64,000 nucleotides of DNA from Blastomonas natatoria (GCF_003201955.1 NZ_QJJM01000001.1:248001-312000), one strand, 5' to 3'. Numbered from the stretch's first letter, positions 10,009 through 20,823 are shown. The notes: generated from the letters alone by a model not told the origin. Numbers and translations are program-made.

Positions 10009-10872
10009 ATGATGGGCAACGCAACCTTTATCGGCTTTGGCGAGGCGGGCAGAGCCTTTGCCTGGCCCGGTGCGCGCGCGTTCGATCGCAAGACCGACAT
10101 GCTGGCAGAGCGTGGCGCGATGCTGGCCGCCTATGCCGATGCGGGCGTGCGCGGCGAGGATGATGCTGCCACAGCACTGGCCGGCGCCGGGGTGGTGCTG
10201 TCCCTGGTCACCGCCGATCAGGCGGTAGCGGCGTCGCGCAGTTATGCCCCGATGCTGGAGAGCGGCGCCCTCTGGCTCGACATGAACAGCGTCGCTCCGG
10301 CGAGCAAGGCCGACGCGGCCGCGTTGATTGAAGCTGTGGGCGGGCGCTATGTCGATGTCGCAGTGATGGCCCCGGTGCTGCCGCAGCGCCGTAACGTGCC
10401 GCTGCTCGTTTCCGGCCCGCATGCCGCCGACGCCGCCGAGGTGCTGCAGGCGCTGGGTTTTGCAAATGTGTCGATCGCCGGAGACGCGATCGGCCAGGCT
10501 TCGGCGATCAAGATGATCCGCTCGGTCATGGTCAAGGGGCTGGAGGCACTTTCGGCCGAATGCGCGATGGCTGCTTCCCGCGCTGGCGTGCTCGATGCGG
10601 TTACCGCGTCGCTCGATGCCAGCTGGAAGCCGCAGGGCTGGGCCGAGCGGTTCGATTACAATCTCGACCGGATGATGGCGCACGGGCTTCGTCGCGCCGC
10701 CGAGATGGAAGAGGTGGCGGCGACACTCGCGGACCTCGGCGTCGATCCTGTGATGACGCGCGGCACGATCCAGCGCCAGCGCGAGATCGGCACGCTGCGC
10801 CTGTCGCCGCCCGCCGGTCTCACCGCCAAGCTCGCCGCACTCGAAACGCCGCAATTCAAGAGAACCGCATGA
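10009..10872 (+). CDS. NAD(P)-binding 6-phosphogluconate dehydrogenase-like protein (DUF1932 family)
   Basis: A 287-residue beta-hydroxyacid-dehydrogenase-like protein. The N-terminal Rossmann start ATFIGFGEAGRAFAW carries the GxGxxG fingerprint, LWLDMNSVAP is the substrate-loop region, and GQASAIKMIRSVMVKGLEA holds the catalytic-Lys helix (AIKM). The C-terminal half is of the DUF1932 type. It is the first gene of the ligJ-ligA-ligB-ligC-pobA operon, overlapping ligJ by ATGA. No step of the known PCA 4,5 pathway needs it, because LigC already does the oxidation. It may reduce or oxidise a side product or keto-enol form of an oxalomesaconate-type acid. The ribosome site is weak. Confidence 0.85.
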   Translation: MMGNATFIGFGEAGRAFAWPGARAFDRKTDMLAERGAMLAAYADAGVRGEDDAATALAGAGVVLSLVTADQAVAASRSYAPMLESGALWLDMNSVAPASKADAAALIEAVGGRYVDVAVMAPVLPQRRNVPLLVSGPHAADAAEVLQALGFANVSIAGDAIGQASAIKMIRSVMVKGLEALSAECAMAASRAGVLDAVTASLDASWKPQGWAERFDYNLDRMMAHGLRRAAEMEEVAATLADLGVDPVMTRGTIQRQREIGTLRLSPPAGLTAKLAALETPQFKRTA

Positions 10873-11894
10873 CCCTGATCATCGATTGCCACGGCCATTA
10901 TACGGTCCTGCCCAAGGCGCACGACGCCTGGCGCGAGGAGCAAAAGGCCGCGTTCAAGGCCGGGATGCCGTGCCTGCCCTATCCCGAAATCTCGGACGAC
11001 GAGATCCGCGAGACGATCGAAGCCAATCAGTTGCGCCTGATCAGGGAACGCGGCGCGGACCTGACGATCTTCTCGCCGCGCGCCTCGGCCATGGCGCCGC
11101 ATGTCGGCGACGAGGCGGTGGCGCGCGAATGGGCACGGCGCTGCAACGACCTGATCGCGCGCGTCGTCGGCCTGTTTCCCGAAACCTTTGCCGGCGTGTG
11201 CATGCTGCCGCAAAGCCCCAAGGCCGACATGGCGGGATCGATCGAGGAGCTGGAGCGCTGCGTCACCGAACTCGGCTTCATCGGCTGCAACCTCAATCCC
11301 GATCCGGGCGGCGGTCATTTCACCCATCCGCCGCTGACCGACCGCTACTGGTACCCTTTCTACGAGAAGATGGTCGAGCTCGACGTTCCGGCGATGATCC
11401 ATGTCTCGGGCAGCTGCAACCCGGCGATGCACGCCACCGGCGGCTATTATATCGCGGCCGATACCATCGCCTTCATGCAGCTGCTGGAAGGCGACCTGTT
11501 CGCCGATTTCCCGAGACTGCGCTTCATCATCCCGCATGGCGGCGGCGCGGTTCCCTATCACTGGGGTCGCTACCGGGGCCTTGCGGACATGCTGAAAAAG
11601 CCCGCGCTCGACACGCATCTGATGAACAACATCTTCTTCGACACCTGCGTCTATCACCAGCCGGGCATCGACCTGCTCGCCGATGTGATCGACAACAAGA
11701 ACATCCTGTTCGGCAGCGAGATGGTCGGCGCGGTGCGCGGCATCGATCCCACCACCGGGCATTATTTCGACGATACCAAGCGCTATGTCGACGCGCTCGA
11801 GATCAGCGATGCCGAGCGGCACATGATCTTCGAAGGCAATGCCCGCCGCGTCTTCCCCCGGCTTGATGCCCTTTTGAAGGAGCGCGGATTGTGA
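10869..11894 (+). CDS. ligJ: 4-oxalomesaconate hydratase LigJ
   Basis: A 341-residue amidohydrolase-superfamily lyase that hydrates 4-oxalomesaconate to 4-carboxy-4-hydroxy-2-oxoadipate, the LigK substrate. The IIDCHGHYT opening is the metal-binding start of the barrel, followed by MIHVSGSCNP, IIPHGGGAVPYHWGRYRG and LFGSEMVGAVRG, all as in SYK-6 LigJ. Length matches the family (about 340). The ATG overlaps the previous stop (ATGA), and the downstream ligA GTG overlaps its TGA (GTGA), giving tight translational coupling. Confidence 0.97.
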   Translation: MTLIIDCHGHYTVLPKAHDAWREEQKAAFKAGMPCLPYPEISDDEIRETIEANQLRLIRERGADLTIFSPRASAMAPHVGDEAVAREWARRCNDLIARVVGLFPETFAGVCMLPQSPKADMAGSIEELERCVTELGFIGCNLNPDPGGGHFTHPPLTDRYWYPFYEKMVELDVPAMIHVSGSCNPAMHATGGYYIAADTIAFMQLLEGDLFADFPRLRFIIPHGGGAVPYHWGRYRGLADMLKKPALDTHLMNNIFFDTCVYHQPGIDLLADVIDNKNILFGSEMVGAVRGIDPTTGHYFDDTKRYVDALEISDAERHMIFEGNARRVFPRLDALLKERGL

Positions 11895-12298
11895 GCCATC
11901 TCGACATTCACGCCTATCTGGCCGAGTTCGAGGATATTCCAGGCACGCGCGTGTTCACGGCCGCGCGCGCACGCCAGGGCTATCATCTCAACCAGTTCGC
12001 GATGAGCCTGATGAAGCCGGAGAACCGCGAGCGCTTCAAGGCTGATGAGCGCGGCTATCTGGACGAATGGGCGATATCGGAAGAGGCCAAGCAGGCGGTG
12101 CTGGCGCGCGATTACAACGCGCTGCTCGATATCGGCGGCAATATCTATTTTCTGTCCAAGCTGTTTTCCACCGACGGCATCGCCTTCGCGCAGGCGGTCA
12201 GCACGATGACCGACATGAGCTGGCCCGAATACCGCCAGATGATGCTCGACGGCGGCCGCTCGCCTGAAGGCGTTCGCTCGATCAGGGAGGGACGATAG
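11891..12298 (+). CDS. ligA: Protocatechuate 4,5-dioxygenase alpha subunit LigA
   Basis: A 135-residue all-alpha subunit that closes the active site of LigB in the alpha2beta2 enzyme. Family signatures are DIPGTRVFTAARARQGYHLNQFAMSL and MTDMSWPEYRQMML. The start is a GTG overlapping the ligJ stop (GTGA). The gene ends right against the ligB ATG. Slightly shorter than SYK-6 LigA (about 139). Confidence 0.97.
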   Translation: MSHLDIHAYLAEFEDIPGTRVFTAARARQGYHLNQFAMSLMKPENRERFKADERGYLDEWAISEEAKQAVLARDYNALLDIGGNIYFLSKLFSTDGIAFAQAVSTMTDMSWPEYRQMMLDGGRSPEGVRSIREGR

Positions 12299-14075
<1,777 letters not shown>

Positions 14076-14079
<4 letters not shown>

Positions 14080-15254
14080 CTGCGCGCCGCACCCAGGTCG
14101 CGATCATCGGATCAGGCCCCGCCGGGCTGCTGCTCGGCCACCTGCTCAAGGCCGAAGGGATCGACTGCGTGCTGCTCGAGCGCGCCAGCCGCGAGCATGT
14201 CGAGAGCCGGATCAGGGCAGGCGTCCTCGAGACGGTGACTACCGATCTCATGAAACGGCTGGGGCTGGACGAGCGGATGAACCGCGAGGCGCTGGTCGAG
14301 GACGGTTTCAACCTGGCCGATGGCGACCAGATGGTCCGCATCGACATCAAGGCGCTGACCGGCAAGACCGTGGTCGTCTATGGCCAGACCGAACTGACCC
14401 GCGACCTGATCGCCGCCGCGCCGCAGCGCGATCTCGAGATCGTGTTCGAGGCAGGCGATCTCGTATTGCACGGGGTCGACAGCGCGCATCCCAAGGTGAC
14501 CTATGCCAAGGACGGCGCGCCGGTGACGCTCGAATGCGATTTCATCGCCGGTTGTGACGGTTTTCACGGACCCTCGCGCCGCGCGATTCCGCAGCATCTG
14601 GCGCGCGAGTACATCCACGAATATCCGTTCGGCTGGCTGGGAATTCTTGCCGATGTGCCGCCCTGTCATGACGAGCTGATCTATGCCAACGGTCCGCGCG
14701 GCTTCGCGCTCGCCTCGATGCGATCGCCGACGCGCAGCCGCTACTACATCCAGGTGCCGCTCACCGAGAGGATCGAGGACTGGCCCGAGGACCGGCTGTG
14801 GGACGAGCTGGAACTGCGCTTCAACGGCATCTCGCAACATGGCGTGACGCGCGGCCCGGCGCTCGAAATGTCGATCGCGCCGCTGCGGTCCTATGTGTTC
14901 GAGACGATGCATTACGGGCGGCTGTTCCTGGCGGGCGATGCGGCGCATATCGTGCCGCCGACCGGGGCCAAGGGGCTCAACCTTGCCGCATCGGATGTGC
15001 TCTATCTCTCGGATGCGATCATCGCGCATTATCGGCGCAAGGACGAATCCGCACTGCTCGGCTATCGCGACCGCGCGCTGGCGCGCATCTGGAAGTCGGA
15101 ACGGTTCAGCTGGTCGCTGACCAGGCTGATGCACAGCTTTCCCGATCAGAACGCGTTCGAACGGCAGATGCAAGTGGCGGAGATGGACTATCTGTCCCGA
15201 TCACCCGCGATGCAGACCGCGATTGCGGAAAACTATGTCGGGCTGCCTGTCTGA
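14076..15254 (+). CDS. pobA: 4-hydroxybenzoate 3-monooxygenase PobA
   Basis: A 392-residue class A flavoprotein (family about 394) that hydroxylates 4-hydroxybenzoate to protocatechuate. It has the FAD motif IIGSGPAGLLLGHLL, the substrate/FAD-contact region ESRIRAGVLE, FIAGCDGFHGPSR (DG motif) and FLAGDAAHIVPPTGAKGLN (GD motif). It ends the operon, so the strain can make the LigAB substrate from 4-hydroxybenzoate under the same control. It overlaps ligC by ATGA and is followed by a strong terminator at 15289. Confidence 0.97.
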
Positions 15255-15288
15255 CCGAGCGATATCCCCAAATTGCCAGCCATTTCAC

Positions 15289-15320
15289 GCCCGGTCAGTT
15301 CCGCTGATCGGGCGTTTTGC
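15289..15320 (+). terminator. Rho-independent terminator of the ligJABC-pobA operon
   Basis: A ten-base stem GCCCGGTCAG / CTGATCGGGC with one G-T pair and a five-base loop is followed by GTTTTG, 35 bases after the pobA stop. Confidence 0.8.
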
Positions 15321-15351
15321 CATGTTCCCGTAGCGGCAACAGTAACTTGCA

Positions 15352-15380
15352 TTGACGAACCTTTATCATAAGTCTAGTAT
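15352..15380 (+). promoter_or_regulatory. Sigma-70-type promoter of the second TonB receptor
   Basis: TTGACG, a 17-base spacer and TAGTAT, with the expected start about 40 bases before the ATG. The -10 region is part of the short dyad ATAAGTCTAGTAT, possibly a regulator site. Confidence 0.6.
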
Positions 15381-15428
15381 TGCAAGTGACCGGCGACAAG
15401 CGCTGGCATTGAGGGGAGGAACTGATTG

Positions 15429-17786
15429 ATGCTGAAGCACAATCTTGTTGCGCGTTGCCGATTCAACCGTTTTTCGATGACCGCGATCGGCCTGGCGCTG
15501 ATCGCGGCGGTCGCCACGCCAGCCGCCGCGCAGGATGCAGGTGAGCAGGCCGGGAGCGAGCAGGACAGCCAGGGACCGCAGATTGCCGACATCGTCGTGA
15601 CCGCGCAGCGCCGCGATTCGACGGTGCAGGATACCTCGGCTGCTATTTCGGCCTTCAGCGCGGAATCGATCGAGGCCGCGCGCATCCTGAGTTTCGAGGA
15701 TCTGGCAGGGCAGGCCACGTCGCTGAGCTTTACCGCGCTGTCGCCGATCGATCAGGAATTCAACATCCGCGGCATCACCAACACCCGGCTCGACAGCCCG
15801 TCGGCGGACCAGTCGATCGGTATCTTTGTCGATGACGTCTATGTCGGCCGCTCGGGCCTGTTCAACTTCGACATGTACGATATCGAGCGGGTCGAAGTGG
15901 TGCGCGGGCCGCAAGGCGTGCTGCTGGGTCGCAACGTCGTGGGCGGCGCGATCAGCATCTACAGCGCGCGTCCCCAGGCGGATTTCGGCGCGGGGATGAC
16001 GGTATCCTACGGCAATTACAACGAGAAGCTGGCAAGGGGACATGTCACCGGCACGATCAGCGGGCCGCTGACCGGACGACTGAGCTTCCAGTATCGCAAC
16101 CGCGACGGTTTCAACCAGGACCTGCTGCACGATGTCGATCTGGATGACGTCGACAGCATCCAGTTCCGCGGCCAGCTGATGGTCGAGCCCGATGACAGCG
16201 ATTTCACCGCGCGGCTGGTGTTTGATTATACCAAGGACGAGTCCAACGGCTTCCATTCGGTAGCGATCGATGGCCCTGCCGCAGGTTCGGGTCCGTGGAG
16301 CGCGGCGCGCGCTGCCATCGGAGTCATTCGCGGCCGTCCGCTCCGCTTGCGCGAGGGCCTGCCCGAATGGCCGCGCTACAAGGGGGACACGGCCGACACG
16401 CCGCAGCAGCTCAACCGCGAGGCCTGGGGCCTGTCGCTGCGCATGGACCAGGGGCTTGGCGGCTTCGGAACGCTCTCGTCGATCACCGGCTATCGCAAGG
16501 GAGAGGCGTTCAACGTCTATGACCAGACCGGCATCGGCCCGGACAACGGTTTCGGCGTCATCTCGCCGACGCTGTTCACCTTCCCGGTCAACGAGGACGA
16601 GGATATCCGCCAGTTCAGCCAGGAATTGCGCGTGGTATCCGAAGAACAGTCCGATCGCGGCTTCGACTGGATTTTCGGTGCCTATTACCAGCACGACAAG
16701 GTGACCAAGCTTGACCGCTTCTGGGCCGAAGTTCCGTTGACGGTGCTCACCACCCTGTCAGGCGAAAGCCGGTGGGACAACCGCGCGACCAACGAGAGCT
16801 ATGCGTTTTTCGGCCAGCTCGGCTATCGCTTCTCGCCGAAGCTGCGTGTCGTCGCGGGTATCCGCTATTCGCGCGACCGCAAGGGCGGCATCGTGACCGG
16901 CACGGCGACCGAAGGCGGCGACAAGTTCAACCCCAATGATCAGGTCGCACTCACCCCGCTCGCGGGCACGTTCCGCGAAGGCCAGAGCTTTACCGCACGC
17001 TATTCGGACAGCTGGAGCGAGATCACGCCGCAGGCCACGATCGAGTTCAAGCCGAATGACGACATGCTGTTCTACGGCACGTTCTCGACCGGTTATAAGG
17101 GCGGCGGCTTCGAGGATGATCCGGCCAATGCCGCAGCAGCGGTTTCCAGCTATGATCCGGAGACGGTGACCAGCTTCGAAATCGGCGGCAAGCTTGATCT
17201 GTTCGACCGCCGACTGCGGCTCAACGTCGCGCTGTTCGACATGAAGTACAAGAACCTTCAGGTCACCCAGACCTCTGCAGCGTGCCTGTGCAACATTACC
17301 GACAATGCGGCGGACGCCAAGATCCAGGGCATCGAGGCGGAAGCGACCGTCGCGGTGGCGACGGGGCTGACGCTATCGGGCGGGCTGACGCTGCTCGACA
17401 CCAAATACATCGCGTTCATCGATTCGCTCGGCAACGACAATTCGGGCAATTTCCTGCAGCGCACGCCCAAGGCGCAGTGGAATGTCGCGGCGGATTTCGT
17501 CACCGATATTGGCGACTGGTCCGATGCGCTGCGCATGAACGTCAATTACAGCCACCAGGCGCGGCTGTTCTGGGCGCCCGACAACCTTCAGCGCGAAGAC
17601 GGCTATGGTCAGCTTGGCGGGCGCATTTCGCTCACCCCCGGCAATGGCGATGTCACTTTCTCGCTCTGGGGCCGCAACCTCACCAACACGCTCTATCGCA
17701 CTAACATCATTGCCTTTTTTGGCGATGAAGTCAGCCGCCTGGGCGCTCCGCGCCAATATGGCGCGGAAGTTTCGGTCAGGTTCTGA
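15429..17786 (+). CDS. TonB-dependent outer-membrane receptor
   Basis: About 785 residues. A signal peptide (cleavage after TPAAAQ) leads to the TonB box DIVVTAQRRDSTVQD, then a plug domain with FNIRGITNTR and VEVVRGPQGVLLGRNVVGG, and a barrel ending in YGAEVSVRF. The ribosome site GGGGAGGA is 9 bases before ATG 15429. It lies directly after the pobA terminator and before the convergent SnoaL/SDR operon, with its own promoter at 15352. By position it may import an aromatic acid, or the substrate of the SDR/SnoaL enzymes. Specificity cannot be read from the sequence. Confidence 0.92.
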   Translation: MLKHNLVARCRFNRFSMTAIGLALIAAVATPAAAQDAGEQAGSEQDSQGPQIADIVVTAQRRDSTVQDTSAAISAFSAESIEAARILSFEDLAGQATSLSFTALSPIDQEFNIRGITNTRLDSPSADQSIGIFVDDVYVGRSGLFNFDMYDIERVEVVRGPQGVLLGRNVVGGAISIYSARPQADFGAGMTVSYGNYNEKLARGHVTGTISGPLTGRLSFQYRNRDGFNQDLLHDVDLDDVDSIQFRGQLMVEPDDSDFTARLVFDYTKDESNGFHSVAIDGPAAGSGPWSAARAAIGVIRGRPLRLREGLPEWPRYKGDTADTPQQLNREAWGLSLRMDQGLGGFGTLSSITGYRKGEAFNVYDQTGIGPDNGFGVISPTLFTFPVNEDEDIRQFSQELRVVSEEQSDRGFDWIFGAYYQHDKVTKLDRFWAEVPLTVLTTLSGESRWDNRATNESYAFFGQLGYRFSPKLRVVAGIRYSRDRKGGIVTGTATEGGDKFNPNDQVALTPLAGTFREGQSFTARYSDSWSEITPQATIEFKPNDDMLFYGTFSTGYKGGGFEDDPANAAAAVSSYDPETVTSFEIGGKLDLFDRRLRLNVALFDMKYKNLQVTQTSAACLCNITDNAADAKIQGIEAEATVAVATGLTLSGGLTLLDTKYIAFIDSLGNDNSGNFLQRTPKAQWNVAADFVTDIGDWSDALRMNVNYSHQARLFWAPDNLQREDGYGQLGGRISLTPGNGDVTFSLWGRNLTNTLYRTNIIAFFGDEVSRLGAPRQYGAEVSVRF

Positions 17787-17802
17787 ACGGCCCGATCAGG
17801 GC

Positions 17803-17846
17803 AAAACAAAAGGGCAGCCGGAGCGATCCGGCTGCCCTTTTGTTTG
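17803..17846. terminator. Bidirectional terminator between the TonB receptor and the SnoaL/SDR operon
   Basis: The arms GGGCAGCCGGA and TCCGGCTGCCC are a perfect 11-base match around a GCGA loop. T-runs occur on both strands (CCCTTTTGTTT and its mirror), so it serves both convergent units. Confidence 0.88.
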
Positions 17847-17862
17847 TGGATGTCAGCAAAGG

Positions 17863-18390
17863 TCAGAAGCGGCTGTAGCTCAAGTCCCCCTTGCCCTTTT
17901 CACCGATATGCATGCGCGGGTCTTCTGGTTTGAACATGCCCAGACACCATCCCTCCGCCATCGGCATGTCGCGGTTCCAGTCGAGCGTGATCTTGCGATG
18001 CGCGATGCGCCATTCGCCGTCGCGCTTCTCGAAGCGGTCGACGATGCGCCCGCCGGTCAGCGTGTCCCAGCGCTCCCCGTCCTTGGGGAAGCGCGCGAAG
18101 GTCAGCACATAGCATTCGGCATAGGCGAGGGTGTCGCTCTCGAACTCGACATGCAGGTTGCACAGGTAATGCCCCATGACATCGCCGCCCTGCATCCGCT
18201 GGATCGCGCCGTCGATATAGGCGCGCGCCGGGCCCGAATAGCTCGAGCCATGCTCCTCGATGCTGTCGTCGAAATAGCAGCTGTGCAGCAGCTCGCCATC
18301 GGCGCGATCGACCCCGCGCGCATAGCGGGCGAGGCAATCGGCAATGTCCTGCTTGGCGAGCATGGTCTCCAGCGTGTTGGCATATTTCAT
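17863..18390 (-). CDS. SnoaL/NTF2-fold protein A
   Basis: A 175-residue SnoaL-like (NTF2-superfamily, SnoaL_4-type) protein. The helical start LAKQDIADCLARYARGVDRAD and the C-terminal strand GEWRIAHRKITLDWN are diagnostic; the family covers cofactor-free lyases, dehydratases and isomerases. It is the last gene of a four-gene operon (SDR, SnoaL-B, SDR, SnoaL-A) with one base between it and the SDR. Protein B at 19141-19695 is a clear paralogue, sharing the ...IAHRxxxWxN and final PExxR-like layout. Related sphingomonad proteins (LdpA, LsdE) remove formaldehyde from lignin dimers without cofactor, so a similar lyase role is plausible; bile-acid-dehydratase-like chemistry is another option. Confidence 0.85.
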   Translation of the reverse strand: MKYANTLETMLAKQDIADCLARYARGVDRADGELLHSCYFDDSIEEHGSSYSGPARAYIDGAIQRMQGGDVMGHYLCNLHVEFESDTLAYAECYVLTFARFPKDGERWDTLTGGRIVDRFEKRDGEWRIAHRKITLDWNRDMPMAEGWCLGMFKPEDPRMHIGEKGKGDLSYSRF

Positions 18391-18391
18391 G

Positions 18392-19144
18392 TCAGCGCCT
18401 CCCGTCGTGCAGCGCCTTGGCCATCGAGCGCTTCAATGTGTACGGATCACGCGCCAGGAATGCGCGGACGGACTCGGCATGCGGATCGGTGTCGAGCTCA
18501 TCGACCTTGCGCGCGGCGGCCATCAGCCCTGCCTTGCCGATATCGCGCGGGCTCGACTTGGCCTGCCAGGTGACATGCTCGGCCATGCGGGTATCGACCG
18601 ACCCGACGATCAGGGCGGCGACATGCGTGCCCTGCGGCTCGAGCTCGGCGCGCAGGCAGTCGCTCGCGGCGCGTGCCGCGAACTTGCTGGGGCTGTAGCC
18701 GCCCATGTTCGGCACCGCGCAGATGCCGCCGGCCGACAGCACGTTGACGATCGCGCCGCCGCCATTGGCCTTGAGCACCGGCGCGAACGCCCGCACCATA
18801 GCCAGCATGCCGAAATAGTTGGTGTCCATCTCGTTGCGCGCGAAGCGCATGTCCTCGGCTTCCAACAACGTCTGGCGATGGAAGGCCCCCGCATTGTTCA
18901 CCACCAGATCGACATCGGTGCAGCGCGCCGCGACGGCAGCTACATCCTCAGCCCTGGTGACATCGAGCTGGACCGGTACGACACGAGGGTCCCCCGTGCT
19001 GCGCGCGGCTTCCTCGGCATCGGCCAGCTTGCGTGCGCCGAGATAGACCTTTGCCGCGCCCTGATCGAGCAGTTCCTCGACAAAGCCGAATCCGATGCCG
19101 CGATTGGCACCGGTGACGATGGCGGTGCATCTCTCGATCTTCAT
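18392..19144 (-). CDS. Short-chain dehydrogenase/reductase
   Basis: A 250-residue classical SDR with the cofactor motif TGANRGIGFG at residues 11-20, NNAG at about 88, catalytic Ser in VLSAGG, and YSPSK as the Tyr-Lys pair. The Arg-rich loop after beta-2 (LGARKLADAEE) suggests NADP preference. It overlaps SnoaL-B upstream by ATGA and is one base from SnoaL-A. It probably oxidises or reduces a carbinol or ketone on the same substrate on which the SnoaL proteins act. Confidence 0.92.
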   Translation of the reverse strand: MKIERCTAIVTGANRGIGFGFVEELLDQGAAKVYLGARKLADAEEAARSTGDPRVVPVQLDVTRAEDVAAVAARCTDVDLVVNNAGAFHRQTLLEAEDMRFARNEMDTNYFGMLAMVRAFAPVLKANGGGAIVNVLSAGGICAVPNMGGYSPSKFAARAASDCLRAELEPQGTHVAALIVGSVDTRMAEHVTWQAKSSPRDIGKAGLMAAARKVDELDTDPHAESVRAFLARDPYTLKRSMAKALHDGRR

Positions 19145-19695
19145 GCTGCGATCTCCTCACCGCTGCGCTGGCGCGCCCAGGCGCCATACAGAATGTCGTC
19201 GGGCTTCTTCGCGCCGCGCACGGCCTTGCCGATATCGGGGATGATCATGCCACGCCCCCAGGTCTCGTTGATCGGCATTTCATGGTTCCATTCCCAGGCG
19301 AGGCGGCGGTGCGCGATCTTCCACGCGCCGTCGCGCCGCTCGAACCGGTCGACGCAGCGCGCCATGGTCAGGCTGTCGAACGATCCGCTCTCGGCCTCGC
19401 GGCGCGAGAAGGTGAGGAAATAGCATTCGGTCACGGCCAGATCGGCCTCGACGAACTCGACCGAAATGTTGGTGCAAAGGTGCGACATCAGCGGCGCGGT
19501 GGGCAGGATCTTGGCCATCAGCGCGACATAATCGGCGGCAGGTCCCACATAGACCCCGCCATGATCCTCGATCGCGTCCGCATGATAGGCGGCGCGGATC
19601 AGATCGACATCGGCGCGGTCCGCTCCGCGTGCATAGCCGATCAATATGTCTTCTATCTCCTGCCGGTCGAGCAGTCGTTCCACGGTCAATCGCAT
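19141..19695 (-). CDS. SnoaL/NTF2-fold protein B
   Basis: A 184-residue SnoaL_4-type protein (LLDRQEIEDILIGYARGADRAD; GAWKIAHRRLAWEWNHE), paralogous to protein A. Two ATGs are possible. The first (19701) overlaps the SDR stop as ATGA but has GGAGG touching it; the second (19695) is six bases after GGAGG and is chosen. It sits second in the SDR-SnoaL-SDR-SnoaL operon. Alternation of the two families implies two parallel or stereospecific oxidise-then-eliminate steps. Function is not known from sequence alone. Confidence 0.85.
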   Translation of the reverse strand: MRLTVERLLDRQEIEDILIGYARGADRADVDLIRAAYHADAIEDHGGVYVGPAADYVALMAKILPTAPLMSHLCTNISVEFVEADLAVTECYFLTFSRREAESGSFDSLTMARCVDRFERRDGAWKIAHRRLAWEWNHEMPINETWGRGMIIPDIGKAVRGAKKPDDILYGAWARQRSGEEIAA

Positions 19696-19697
19696 CC

Positions 19698-20591
19698 TCA
19701 TCCTCCGGTACTGGTTATGTCTATGCTGGCGTAAAGATCGGCAAAGGCGCTCTCGGCACCCGGAAATTCGCGCGCGCCGTCCATCGACGCGATCTGATCG
19801 AGATGCTCTGCCACCCAAGCGGTGCTGTCATCGGGGGCGGAAGCACCGCGCCCCTCGACCATGCGCGCGCGGCGATAGCGGCGGCCCCCGGCGAGGAAGA
19901 TCTGGCCGTTGACGCTGCACGCCTCGCTCGCGAGATAGGCAGCCATTCCGGCCGCATAGGCAGGATCGAGCCGGGGATCGCCCGCGACACCATCCTGCGA
20001 TGTCATCGGCGTGGAGGCATAGGGGCACAGCACGTTCACCCTGATCGGCGTGCGCTTCAGTTCATCTGCGAGCGTCAGCGCCATGGCGTTCAATGCGCCC
20101 TTGCTGGCGGCATAGGGAATGCGCCCGCGCACGCCGTGCAGCCCTGCCGACGAGGACACGAACACCATCCGCCCCGCAGGGCTCTGCAGCAGATGCGGCA
20201 ATGCGGCCTGGGCGAGCGCGACCTGCGCGAGGAAATTGGTGTTCAGCACCTCGCCCAGCGCTGCCATGTCCATGTCGGGCAGCTTGGCCGCCGGGCCGAT
20301 GATTCCGGCATTGAACACGATGGCATCGATCCGCCCAAAGGCGTCAAGCGCCGCCTTGACCAGCGCCTGGGCTGCGCCGGGCGCGGCTATGTCCTGATAA
20401 TTGGTGATCGCGCGACCGCCCTGTGCGCGGATCGCGTCGGCGACCGCTCCGGCGCTGTCAGGCTGGCCCTTGCGCAGCCGGTTGTTGACCAGCACCGCCG
20501 CGCCTTCGGATGCCAGCGCCCTTGCAAAGGCGGCGCCCAGGCCCTTGCCCGCACCCGTGACGATGACCGCGCGTTCGACGCTGGAATCCAT
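19698..20591 (-). CDS. Short-chain dehydrogenase/reductase (FabG/HSD17B4-like)
   Basis: A 297-residue SDR, about 45 residues longer than classical members. The NAD(P) motif is TGAGKGLGAAF, FNAG follows at about 92, the catalytic Ser is in VFVSSSAG and the Tyr-Lys pair in YAASK. The C-terminal extension (about 250-297) includes a predicted helical region with EHLDQIASMDGARE, as in the dehydrogenase units of peroxisomal multifunctional enzyme type 2. It is the first gene of the four-gene operon, and its TGA overlaps the first ATG of SnoaL-B. No promoter is clear in the upstream gap, which holds the repeat at 20715. Confidence 0.9.
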   Translation of the reverse strand: MDSSVERAVIVTGAGKGLGAAFARALASEGAAVLVNNRLRKGQPDSAGAVADAIRAQGGRAITNYQDIAAPGAAQALVKAALDAFGRIDAIVFNAGIIGPAAKLPDMDMAALGEVLNTNFLAQVALAQAALPHLLQSPAGRMVFVSSSAGLHGVRGRIPYAASKGALNAMALTLADELKRTPIRVNVLCPYASTPMTSQDGVAGDPRLDPAYAAGMAAYLASEACSVNGQIFLAGGRRYRRARMVEGRGASAPDDSTAWVAEHLDQIASMDGAREFPGAESAFADLYASIDITSTGG

Positions 20592-20714
20592 GATTGTCTC
20601 TCTCCCGCTGGGAAGAGGCTAATCAGTTTGGTATGATAATGAAAGTGATAAATGCGGGTGCGCAAGCAGCTTGGTCTGGGCCAGGCTGCGGCTAGTTTCA
20701 ACCAAGGGTATTTT

Positions 20715-20794
20715 CGTCATTCCCGCGAACGCGGGAATCCCGCTTCCTCCACCCTATCCGAAGTAGCGGGACCCCCGCCTTCGCGGGGGTGACG
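20715..20794. repeat. Sphingomonad-type interspersed hairpin repeat
   Basis: Outer CGTCA...TGACG ends enclose two hairpins: TTCCCGCG-AA-CGCGGGAA (20720-20737) and ACCCCCGC-CTTC-GCGGGGGT (20771-20790). The first hairpin is nearly identical to the one at 48874-48905, showing that this is a dispersed family. It separates the SDR operon from the HxlR regulator. Confidence 0.75.
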
Positions 20795-20823
20795 ATGAAT
20801 TGCGTCATGGCCGAGCAGCGGTG

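Noticed and set aside
8734-10854. Minus-strand open frame of about 700 codons antisense to the LysR and DUF1932 genes
   Set aside because: Composition is typical of a shadow frame (His/Gln/Arg-rich, no domains), while the plus strand encodes two clear protein families.
20715-20794. Considered as a CRISPR repeat because of the GC-rich palindromes
   Set aside because: No regular repeat-spacer array and no cas genes; the elements are isolated hairpins.
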